Source of the DNA: Streptomyces galbus
Lineage (GTDB): Bacteria > Actinomycetota > Actinomycetes > Streptomycetales > Streptomycetaceae
Length of the DNA stretch: 64,000 nucleotides
Assembly: GCF_005280195.1 (NCBI RefSeq)
Contig: NZ_SZPR01000027.1
Location: forward strand, 1-64,000
Direction: 5' to 3'
Below the pieces are notes generated by a model that made no database searches, was not told where the DNA came from, and saw nothing but the letters and a program-made list of their open reading frames with translations. This document shows, piece by piece, positions 1 to 7,059 of the stretch. The stretch's first letter is position 1; each line of letters begins with the position of its first letter. Made by a program: the position numbers and the translations under genes.

Positions 1-325
1 TCCCTTCGGTCTTGCGTTTCCGACTATATCAGATCCTTTCGGCGTCTGTTTACCAGTCAGAGGGGGTTGTCTTCCCGGCCGTTGGGCCGTTCCGACGTCT
101 CAAACCTTAGCGGATCCTTCCCGGTGAGCGCTAATCGGGCTTCCCGGCTCCCATTCGAATTCAATTCGGGCACGCCGAATTCAATCCCGCTGGGAGAGAT
201 CTTGCTGGTGGTGTGAGGTTCTGCCGCTGCTGCGGCTGAGGTGCTGCCCGAGAACCGTTACGGCTCCGTGGCAACCCGAAGAACCTTACGGATACACCAG
301 GGGCGTGTCAAGCACCCCCTGTCAA
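1..325 (-). promoter_or_regulatory. Promoter and leader region of a leftward rRNA operon
   Basis: Read on the minus strand, this stretch ends at the window edge with a block containing TCTGATATAGTCGGAAACG and then CAAGACCGAAGGGA. From memory this is characteristic of the Streptomyces pre-16S leader. It also holds a strong vegetative promoter: TTGACA at 306-311, a 17-base spacer and TAAGGT at 283-288. A second TAAGGT lies at 104-109, and CCGAATTCAAT-like repeats sit near 155-190, consistent with the several tandem promoters known for Streptomyces rrn operons. It is less GC-rich than its surroundings. An open frame runs rightward from base 1 to about 216, but it has Arg/Ser-rich composition and no start, so I treat it as chance. 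The 16S gene itself is not in the window. Confidence 0.8.
283..311 (-). promoter_or_regulatory. Core rRNA promoter (-35 TTGACA / -10 TAAGGT)
   Basis: Exact consensus -35 hexamer and a good -10 hexamer at the optimal 17-base spacing, pointing left toward the rRNA leader. A further TTGACA at 320-325 has no matching -10 at the right distance. Confidence 0.75.
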
Positions 326-331
326 GATCTT

Positions 332-880
332 TTACTCCAGGTCGGCGAGGCGTCCGCCCGCGTCCGGCTGGGCGTGCTCCACCCGGCGCAGGAGCCGGGT
401 GAGGACCTCGCCCAGAGCCGTGCGCTCGTCCGCCGAGAGGTCCTGGAGCAGGTCCTCCTCGAAGACCGTCGCCAGGCGCATGGCCTCCAGCCACTTCTCG
501 CGGCCGTCGGTCGTCAGCTCGACGATGACCCGGACCCGGTTCGCCTCGTCCCGTTCCCGGGTCACCAGTCCCTCGGTGACCATGCGGTCGATCCGGTGGG
601 TCATCGCGGCCGGCGTCAGGCCGAGGCGCTTGGCGAGGTCGCTGGGGCCCATCCGGTAGGGGGCGCCGGACAGGACGAGTGCCTTGAGGACCTCCCAGTC
701 GGCATTGCTGATGCCGAGGGCGGCGGTCTGGCGGCCGTACGCGACGTTCATGCGGCGGTTGAGCCGGGACAGGGCCGACACGATCTTCTCGACCTGGGGG
801 TCGAGGTCCTGGAACTCGCGCTGGTAGGCGGCGATCTGCTCTTCGAGGGTCGGCTCCGTGACCCCGGGGGTGTCGGCCAT
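332..880 (-). CDS. MarR-family transcriptional regulator
   Basis: A 182-residue MarR-type winged-helix regulator. The family binds palindromic DNA as a dimer and often represses a neighbouring transporter until a small ligand releases it. An N-terminal dimerisation helix covers roughly residues 10-45. The wHTH includes SNADWEVLKALVLSG and GLTPAAMTHRIDRMVTEGLV (about 60-105), followed by the wing with the RDEANRVRVIVELT strand. The start is the ATG that lies six bases after a good -10 (GATACT, 887-892), so the mRNA is probably leaderless. It is divergent from an MFS exporter gene, and the shared intergenic region carries repeated CTTTRGCTTYGAA elements, so control of the exporter and of itself is the likely role. 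The ligand is unknown. Confidence 0.88.
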   Translation of the reverse strand: MADTPGVTEPTLEEQIAAYQREFQDLDPQVEKIVSALSRLNRRMNVAYGRQTAALGISNADWEVLKALVLSGAPYRMGPSDLAKRLGLTPAAMTHRIDRMVTEGLVTRERDEANRVRVIVELTTDGREKWLEAMRLATVFEEDLLQDLSADERTALGEVLTRLLRRVEHAQPDAGGRLADLE

Positions 881-990
881 GCGCGCAGTATCCCACGGGG
901 CCTCTTTGCTTTGAAGTCCTTCGGTATGTAGTCTTTAGCTTCGAACTTTAGCTTTGAAGTCTTCACACCTAATTAGTGGAAGAGGTGAAC
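881..990. promoter_or_regulatory. Divergent marR/MFS promoter with three repeated operator-like elements
   Basis: Three copies of one element lie on the same strand: CTTTGCTTTGAAGTC (904-918), CTTTAGCTTCGAA (933-945) and CTTTAGCTTTGAAGTC (946-961). The last two are adjacent direct repeats, and TGAAGTCTTCA at the end is nearly palindromic. The -35 region of the leftward marR promoter (about 910-915) lies inside the first copy. A rightward -10-like TAATTA sits at 970-975. The arrangement suggests that the MarR protein binds here and controls both directions. That is inference. Confidence 0.6.
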
Positions 991-2271
991 GTGACCAGGG
1001 ACATGGGCGCAGCGATGCGCCGGATCCACGTGGGCAACGCACTCAGCGCGTTCGGGCTCGGCTTCACCGTCCCCTACCTGTACGTCTACGTGGCGCAGGT
1101 GCGGGGGCTCGGTGCCATGACGGCGGGGCTCGTGCTCGCCGTCTTCGCCGTGGCCGCGTTGATCGTGCTGCCGTTCGCCGGTCGGGCGATCGTGCGGCGC
1201 GGCCCGCTTCCGGTGCTCGTCGCCTCCCTGGTCACCGCCGCGCTGGGCGCGCTGAGCCTGGGGCTGGCCGGCAGCGCCGTCACCGTGCTGGCGGCCGCGG
1301 GCGCGCTCGGGGCGGGACAGGCCGTCATGCAGCCGGCGCTGGCGACGATGATCGTGGACTGCTCGCCGTCGGAGACGCGGTCGCGGGCGTTCGCCACGCA
1401 GTTCTTCCTGCAGAACCTCGGGCTCGGCGTCGGCGGGCTCATCGGCGGGCACCTCGTCGACACCACGCGCGTGTCCTCCTTCACGCTGCTGTTCGCGATC
1501 GAGGCGGCGATGTTCCTGCTGCTTGTCGTGGTGATGGCGACGGTGCGGATGCCGCACGTGCCGCGGGTCGAGGACGCGCCGCGTTCCGCGCGGGGCGGCT
1601 GGAGGCAGCTCCTGGGCAACCGGGCCATGGTGCAGCTCTCCGTGCTGGGCTTCGTGCTGTTCTTCGCCTGCTACGGCCAGTTCGAGTCGGGGCTGAGCGC
1701 GTACGGCGTGGAGGCCGCGGGGATCTCGACGTCCGCGCTGGGCACGGCGCTGGCGGCGAACACGCTGATGATCGTCGTGGCGCAGTTCGCCGTGCTGCGG
1801 TTCGTGGAGCGCCGGCGGCGGTCACGGGTGATCGCCGCGGTGGGGCTGATCTGGGCCGTGGCCTGGGTCGCCGCCGGGTACGCCGGTCTGGGGCACGGCA
1901 GCCAGGAGATGGCGACGGCCGCCTTCGTGTCGACGTACGCGCTGTTCGGGCTGGGTGAGGCGATGCTGTCGCCGACCGTCGCGCCGCTGGTCGCGGATCT
2001 CGCGCCCACGGGGCTCGCCGGGCAGTACAACTCGGCGTTCGCGCTGGTCAAGCAGCTGGCGCTGGCGATCGGTCCGGCGGTCGGCGGGCCCATGGGGGCG
2101 TCGCTGCACGCGCCGTACGTGGTGACGTTCCTGCTGTTCTCGCTGGGCATCACGGCGCTGGCGCTGCGGCTCGGGGCGCACCTGACGCCCGCGCAGGACC
2201 AGCCGTGGGTGCGCAACCGGGTGGTGGCCCGCGGCGGTACGGCGGCGACGTCGGTGTCCGCCGAGGCCTGA
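991..2271 (+). CDS. MFS drug/metabolite exporter
   Basis: A 426-residue major facilitator with about twelve hydrophobic segments and no signal peptide. Helix 1 begins at NALSAFGLGFTVPYLYVYVA. The loop 2-3 region has GRAIVRRGPLPVL, the usual G-x-x-x-D/R-R-x-G-R-R position. A central cytoplasmic loop (about residues 195-215, VPRVEDAPRSARGGW) splits the two six-helix halves. I place the start at GTG 991, five bases after GGAAGAGG. GTG 976 and ATG 1003 are in frame and possible. The divergent MarR regulator suggests a substrate-inducible efflux pump, with substrate unknown. The gene ends 22 bases before the convergent phosphatase gene, with no clear terminator between them. Confidence 0.85.
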   Translation: MTRDMGAAMRRIHVGNALSAFGLGFTVPYLYVYVAQVRGLGAMTAGLVLAVFAVAALIVLPFAGRAIVRRGPLPVLVASLVTAALGALSLGLAGSAVTVLAAAGALGAGQAVMQPALATMIVDCSPSETRSRAFATQFFLQNLGLGVGGLIGGHLVDTTRVSSFTLLFAIEAAMFLLLVVVMATVRMPHVPRVEDAPRSARGGWRQLLGNRAMVQLSVLGFVLFFACYGQFESGLSAYGVEAAGISTSALGTALAANTLMIVVAQFAVLRFVERRRRSRVIAAVGLIWAVAWVAAGYAGLGHGSQEMATAAFVSTYALFGLGEAMLSPTVAPLVADLAPTGLAGQYNSAFALVKQLALAIGPAVGGPMGASLHAPYVVTFLLFSLGITALALRLGAHLTPAQDQPWVRNRVVARGGTAATSVSAEA

Positions 2272-2293
2272 CCCCGCGCGCGTGCCCCGGCGC

Positions 2294-3940
2294 TCACCCC
2301 TGGGGCAGGGCGAACTCGCACCACACGGCCTTGCCGCCGCCCGGGGTGCGTCTGCTCCCCCAGTTCGAGGCGATCGTGGCGACGATCGCGATGCCGCGGC
2401 CGGACTCGTCACCGGGTTCGGCGCGGCGGCGCCTGGGCAGGTGGTCGTCCCCGTCCGTGACCTCGACGATCAGGCGGCGGTCGGTGCGGCGCAGGCGCAG
2501 CCGCATGGGCGGGGTGCCGTGCTGGAGGGAGTTGGCGACGAGCTCGCTGGCCGCGAGGACGCCCAGGTCGTGCAGGTCGGCCGGGAAGCGCCAACTGGTG
2601 AGGACGCCGGAGGCGAAGGCACGCGCGCGGGGGGCCGCCTCGATGCCGCCGAGGAGCTCCAGCGCGGCGTTGCGGAACAGCTCGCCGTCGCTGCCCGTGC
2701 GGTGCGGGTGCTGGAGGACCAGGACGGCGACGTCGTCGTCGTGGTCGGCGGTCACGCCCGCCGAGCGGACCAGGCGGTCGCAGACCACCTGGGGGGTGCC
2801 GGTGGCTCCGGACAGGGCGCGTTCCAGGGCGGCGATGCCCTCGTCCAGGTCTTCGTTCCTGCGTTCGACGAGGCCGTCGGTGTAGAGGACGGCCGTGGCG
2901 CCCGGGCCGAGGGCGATCGAGCCGGAGGCGTGCATCCAGCCGCCGGTGCCGAGGGGCGGTCCGGTGGGTTCGTCGGCGCGCTGGACGGTGCCGTTCTCGT
3001 CGCGCACCAGGATCGGCAGGTGGCCCGCGGAGGCGTACACCAGCCGGCCCTCGTTCGGGTCGTGGATGGCGTACACGCACGTGGCGATCTGGTTGGCGTC
3101 GATCTCGGTGGCGAGGCCGTCGAGGAGCTGGAGCACCTCGTGCGGGGGCAGGTCGAGGCGGGCGTAGGCGCGCACGGCGGTGCGGAGCTGGCCCATGACG
3201 GCGGCGGCGCGCACGCCGCGGCCCATGACGTCGCCGATGACGAGGGCGGTGCGGCCGCCGCCGAGGGTGATCACGTCGTACCAGTCGCCGCCGACCGCGG
3301 CCTCGGTGCCGCCGGGCTGGTAGGTGGCGGCGATGCGCAGGTCGTCCGGCTGTTCGAGCTCCTGGGGGAGCAGGGAGCGCTGGAGGGTGACGGCCGTCTC
3401 GCGCTGGCGGCGCTCGCTCGCGCGCAGGCGCTCGGCGGCCTCGGCGTGGTCGGTGACATCGGTGGCGAACACCAGAACGGCGCTGTCGCCGCCGTCGGCG
3501 ACGGGCGTGCAGGTGAACGTGTAGGAGCGGCCGTCGGGGGCCTTGCGGGACTTCAGGGTGCGGGGCTTGCCGCTGCGCAGGGCCTGGTCGAGCAGGGGCA
3601 GCAGGCCGAGGTCGCGCAGTTCGGGCAGGGCCTCGGCGGCGGGGGCGCCGGGCGGGCGCGGGCCGAAGGCGGCCGCGTAGGCGTCGTTGACGTAGGCGAG
3701 GCGGTGGTCGGCGCCGTGCGTCAGGGCGACGAGGGCCGGGACGCGGTCGAGGACCTCACGGACCGGCAGGTCGTCGACGGCCGGGGCGGGGGGCGTGTCG
3801 TCGGCGAGGTGCTCGGCGCGGGCCGCCGGTACCGAGGTGTCGCTCCGCCGGTCCGTCGGGAGGGTGACCGCGTGCTCGGCCCGCGCGGCGGCGCGGCGCT
3901 GCGTTCCGGGGAGCCGGGCGCTCCAGCGCGTGAAGTTCAC
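2294..3940 (-). CDS. PAS-SpoIIE (PP2C) phosphatase with HATPase kinase domain
   Basis: About 548 residues, predicted cytoplasmic. A PAS domain lies at roughly 60-165 (VPALVALTHGADHRLAYVND), then a short coiled linker, then a PP2C/SpoIIE phosphatase at about 180-395. Its metal-binding aspartates are visible in GGDWYDV, VIGDVMGRG, VLYTDGLVE and HDDDVAVLVL. An anti-sigma-factor-type HATPase_c domain occupies about 405-545 (SELVANSLQHG for the N box, RGIAIVATIA for the G region). Such proteins act in partner-switching: the phosphatase part dephosphorylates an anti-sigma antagonist and the kinase part may phosphorylate one or bind a sigma factor. No antagonist gene is adjacent. I chose GTG 3940, three bases after AAGGA. 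An upstream GTG at 4018 lacks a ribosome site. Confidence 0.85.
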   Translation of the reverse strand: MNFTRWSARLPGTQRRAAARAEHAVTLPTDRRSDTSVPAARAEHLADDTPPAPAVDDLPVREVLDRVPALVALTHGADHRLAYVNDAYAAAFGPRPPGAPAAEALPELRDLGLLPLLDQALRSGKPRTLKSRKAPDGRSYTFTCTPVADGGDSAVLVFATDVTDHAEAAERLRASERRQRETAVTLQRSLLPQELEQPDDLRIAATYQPGGTEAAVGGDWYDVITLGGGRTALVIGDVMGRGVRAAAVMGQLRTAVRAYARLDLPPHEVLQLLDGLATEIDANQIATCVYAIHDPNEGRLVYASAGHLPILVRDENGTVQRADEPTGPPLGTGGWMHASGSIALGPGATAVLYTDGLVERRNEDLDEGIAALERALSGATGTPQVVCDRLVRSAGVTADHDDDVAVLVLQHPHRTGSDGELFRNAALELLGGIEAAPRARAFASGVLTSWRFPADLHDLGVLAASELVANSLQHGTPPMRLRLRRTDRRLIVEVTDGDDHLPRRRRAEPGDESGRGIAIVATIASNWGSRRTPGGGKAVWCEFALPQG

Positions 3941-4192
3941 GAATCCTTGCCTCGTGTAGTCGTCGTCGGCCGGCTCCTGGCCCGGCCTGGGCTCCGGGCC
4001 GCGCGGCGGGGGCCGCACATTGTCGCAGCACCTGTCGCAGCACCCGGGAAATGCAGCACTTGGAACAGCCTCGTGGGTCGCGGGGCGGGCGGTGGCCCGC
4101 CGGGCTCGGGGAGCAGTCTGGCAGGGTGGCCGTCCGGGCCGACAATCGTCGGACGCCGGAGCGGCCGGTGGAGTTCCTGGATCCGGACAGGA

Positions 4193-5614
4193 CTACCCCA
4201 ACGGGTCGTCGTCGCCTTCCTGGTGGCGCGGGTCCTGGGCCCGGTTCCCGTCGGCGGGGTCCGTCCGGTCGCCGGAAGGCTTTCCACCGGCAGCCAGTTC
4301 GAACTCCGCGCGCGGATGTTCGAGCGAGCCGAGGGAGACGATCTCCCGCTTGAAGAGTCCGGAGAGGGTCCACTCGGCGAGCACGCGCGCCTTGCGGTTG
4401 AAGGTGGGCACGCGGCTGAGGTGGTAGGCGCGGTGCATGAACCACGCCGGGTAGCCCTTGAGCCTGCGGCCGTACACGTGTGCGACGCCCTTGTGCAGGC
4501 CGAGGGAGGCGACCGAGCCGACGTACGCGTGCGCGTACGTCTCCAGGGGCTCGCCGCGCAGGGAGTGCGCGATGTTGTCGGCGAGCAGGCCGGCCTGGCG
4601 GACGGCGTGCTGGGCGTTGGGCGCCGTCTCCTGCCCGGGCCCGGCGGTGACGTCCGGGACGGCGGCGGCGTCACCGGCCGCCCACGCGTGCGTGACGCCC
4701 TCGACGGCCAGTTGCGGCGTGCACTTCAGGCGGCCGCGGGCGGTCAGCGGCAGGTCGGTCGCGGCGAGCAGGGGGTGCGGTTTGACGCCCGCGGTCCACA
4801 CGACCGTACGGGTCGGGAAGCGGGAGCCGTCGCTGAGGACGGCGACGCGGTCGGCGCAGGACTCCAGCCGGGTCTCCAGGCGGACGTCGATGTTGCGGCG
4901 GCGCAGCTCGCTGACCGTGTAGCGGCCCATGTCCTCGCCGACCTCCGGCAGGATCCGGCCGGACGCCTCCACGAGGATCCACTTCATGTCCTCGGGCTTG
5001 ACGTTGTGGTAGTAGCGCGTGGTGTAGCGGGCCATGTCCTCCAGCTCGCCGAGCGCTTCCACGCCCGCGAAGCCGCCGCCGACGAAGACGAAGGTGAGGG
5101 CCGCGTCGCGGATCGCCGGGTCGCGGGTGGAGGAGGCGATGTCCATCTGCTCGATGACGTGGTTGCGCAGGCCGATGGCCTCCTCGACGGTCCGGAAGCC
5201 GATGGCGTACTCGGCGAGGCCGGGGACGGGCAGCGTGCGCGAGACCGAACCGGGCGCGAGGACGAGCTCGTCGTACGGCAGCTCCCGCGGGCCGGTGCCC
5301 TCCTCCTCGGTCGCCGGGGTGGCGAGGGTGGCGGTGCGCTTGGCGTGGTCGACGGCGGTGATCTCGCCGATGAGCACCCGGCAGTGCGGCAGGACGCGGC
5401 GCAGCGGCACGACCACGTGCCGCGGGGAGATGGCGCCGGCGGCCGCCTCGGGCAGGAACGGCTGGTAGGTCATGTACGGGTCGGGCGTGACGACCGTGAT
5501 CTCGGCCTCGCCGCGCCCCAGCTCGTGTTTCAGCTTCCGCTGGAGCCGCAGGGCCGTGTACATCCCGACGTAGCCGCCGCCGACAACGAGAATGCGCGCA
5601 CGTTCCTTCACCAT
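4193..5614 (-). CDS. ndh: Type II NADH dehydrogenase (NAD(P)/FAD-dependent oxidoreductase)
   Basis: A 473-residue flavoprotein resembling non-proton-pumping NADH:quinone oxidoreductase, which passes electrons from NADH to menaquinone at the inner face of the membrane. The FAD-binding Rossmann motif ILVVGGGYVG is at residues 8-17. The NAD-binding motif FVFVGGGFAGVEALGEL follows in the middle, then AWAAGDAAAVPD, the second FAD contact. The C-terminal part, with LKGYPAWFMHRAYHLSRVPTF broken by charged residues, suits membrane association. The start is the ATG of MVKERARILV; the ribosome site is poor (GGAG about 20 bases upstream), so a slightly different start is possible. It is divergent from the AtrA-type regulator, the same arrangement I recall for SCO4119/SCO4118. 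Confidence 0.8.
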   Translation of the reverse strand: MVKERARILVVGGGYVGMYTALRLQRKLKHELGRGEAEITVVTPDPYMTYQPFLPEAAAGAISPRHVVVPLRRVLPHCRVLIGEITAVDHAKRTATLATPATEEEGTGPRELPYDELVLAPGSVSRTLPVPGLAEYAIGFRTVEEAIGLRNHVIEQMDIASSTRDPAIRDAALTFVFVGGGFAGVEALGELEDMARYTTRYYHNVKPEDMKWILVEASGRILPEVGEDMGRYTVSELRRRNIDVRLETRLESCADRVAVLSDGSRFPTRTVVWTAGVKPHPLLAATDLPLTARGRLKCTPQLAVEGVTHAWAAGDAAAVPDVTAGPGQETAPNAQHAVRQAGLLADNIAHSLRGEPLETYAHAYVGSVASLGLHKGVAHVYGRRLKGYPAWFMHRAYHLSRVPTFNRKARVLAEWTLSGLFKREIVSLGSLEHPRAEFELAAGGKPSGDRTDPADGNRAQDPRHQEGDDDPLG

Positions 5615-5979
5615 CCCATGACGCACCCGTCTCCGGAGTTTGTCCACAGCCCCGGCAAATTGTGTGACCGCGGGCCGGCTCCGGCGCGGGCCGGCCGGAT
5701 CGCCGGCCCGCCCGATCGGTGCGCAGGTCAGGCGGTGCGCACCGGAGTGCGGCAAGGGATGCATTCGGGGCGTATACGACGCGTGCTCCGATCGGGGGGC
5801 GCTCCGTGCGGAACCTCCCCCTTCTGAATTGACGCCCTCTCAACTATGTTCGTCTCCACGGGGTGTAGGGGGCGTACCACGATCCGCGACGGGCGGGCCA
5901 CGGCACGAGCCCGGTCCACGCGCCCCCAGCTTTCAGGCGGGGAGTCTCCGGGGGGAGACGTCATCACCGGGGGATACGC
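5615..5979. other. Intergenic region between ndh and the AtrA-type gene
   Basis: 365 bases that must hold the two divergent promoters. I see no coding potential. Near the right end GTCTCC-GGGG-GGAGAC (5944-5959) is a perfect 6-bp inverted repeat 20 bases before the regulator's start codon. It could be a small operator or a leader hairpin. No clear Rex-type operator was seen on the ndh side. Confidence 0.4.
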
Positions 5980-6765
5980 ATGCACATTCAGGACTCTCAT
6001 TGGTCAACGGCGTCGTCGGCGTCCGCCCTCGCACCCGGCGGGACGCTGAGCGCGGCCGTGGGCGGCGGACGGGAGGTGTCGCGGACGACACCGCTGCGCG
6101 TGGACGCGCAGCGGAATCTGGAGCACGTGCTGCGCGCGGCGCGTGAGGTGTTCGGCGAACTGGGTTACGGCGCGCCGATGGAGGACGTGGCGCGCCGCGC
6201 GCGGGTGGGTGTCGGCACGGTGTACCGGCGCTTCCCGAGCAAGGACGTGCTGGTGCGGCGGATAGCCGAGGAGGAGACCTCGCGGCTGACCGACCAGGCC
6301 CGCGCGGCGCTCGGCCAGGAGGACGAGCCGTGGTCGGCCCTGTCACGCTTCCTGCGCACGTCGGTGGCGTCCGGCGCCGGGCGGCTGCTGCCGCCGCAGG
6401 TGCTGCGCGTCGGCGTCGCGGAGGAGGACACGGCGGCCGACGAGGCGCGCGTGCCGCACCAGCGGACCCAGCCCGGCGGCGGCGAACTGCGCCTGCTCGC
6501 CGAGCCGGGCGTGCCGGTCGTGGCGAGCACGTCGGCCGTGGCGGACGACGACGCGGGAGCGGCCGCGCTGCTCGAGGTCGTGGGCCAGCTCGTGGATCGG
6601 GCGCGCGCGGCGGGCGAGCTGAGGCCGGACGTGTCGGTGTCGGACGTCCTGCTGGTGATCGCGACGGCAGCGCCCTCGCTGCCGGACGCGGCGCAGCAGG
6701 CGGCGGCCTCGGCGCGGCTGCTGGACATCCTGCTGGAGGGGCTGCGCTCACGGCCGTCCGCGTGA
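5980..6765 (+). CDS. atrA: TetR-family regulator, AtrA-like
   Basis: A 261-residue TetR regulator. A variable N-tail of about 40 residues is followed by the HTH: AQRNLEHVLRAAREVFGELG for helix 1, MEDVARRARVGVGTVYRRF for helices 2-3 and SKDVLVRRIAEEE for helix 4. A ligand-binding helical domain follows. The N-terminal MHIQDSHW and the HTH match my memory of AtrA (SCO4118), the activator of actinorhodin gene actII-ORF4 and of other targets in S. coelicolor, and its position next to ndh also fits. In other species orthologues influence antibiotic clusters and development. ATG 5980 is used, although the Shine-Dalgarno is not strong. Identification as AtrA rests on recalled sequence and synteny, not alignment. 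Confidence 0.75.
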   Translation: MHIQDSHWSTASSASALAPGGTLSAAVGGGREVSRTTPLRVDAQRNLEHVLRAAREVFGELGYGAPMEDVARRARVGVGTVYRRFPSKDVLVRRIAEEETSRLTDQARAALGQEDEPWSALSRFLRTSVASGAGRLLPPQVLRVGVAEEDTAADEARVPHQRTQPGGGELRLLAEPGVPVVASTSAVADDDAGAAALLEVVGQLVDRARAAGELRPDVSVSDVLLVIATAAPSLPDAAQQAAASARLLDILLEGLRSRPSA

Positions 6766-7059
6766 GCGAGACGGACACGGTGTCGCCGTGGCCGGGCGGC
6801 GGACGCGGGTGCCTGTGCGGCGCCCCGGCCGCCGCCCGGCCCGTGCGGGACACTCGCCGCATCTCGGATTGACGGGGGCAACTGCTGCCCGGCAGACGGC
6901 AGTTGAACCTTCCCCGTTCGGGTGAGGAGCAGTACAGGGATGTGACAAGTCCGCCCGGACGAGTGGATGGACCGGACGACGGGGCTCTGCCCGAAGGGGC
7001 GTATGGCACTCTGACCCGGTGGTCAGGACCGGCAGGGCAGGCGGCGGGGGCGTTGCGCG

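Noticed and set aside
1..216. Open frame from the left edge ending in TGA
   Set aside because: It coincides with the rRNA leader on the other strand and has no start or family resemblance.
320..325. Second -35 TTGACA before the rRNA leader
   Set aside because: No -10-like hexamer at 16-18 bases downstream, so it is not called as a separate promoter.
2282..5827. 1181-codon open frame on the plus strand
   Set aside because: Antisense to the SpoIIE phosphatase and ndh genes, which both have clear domains and ribosome sites.
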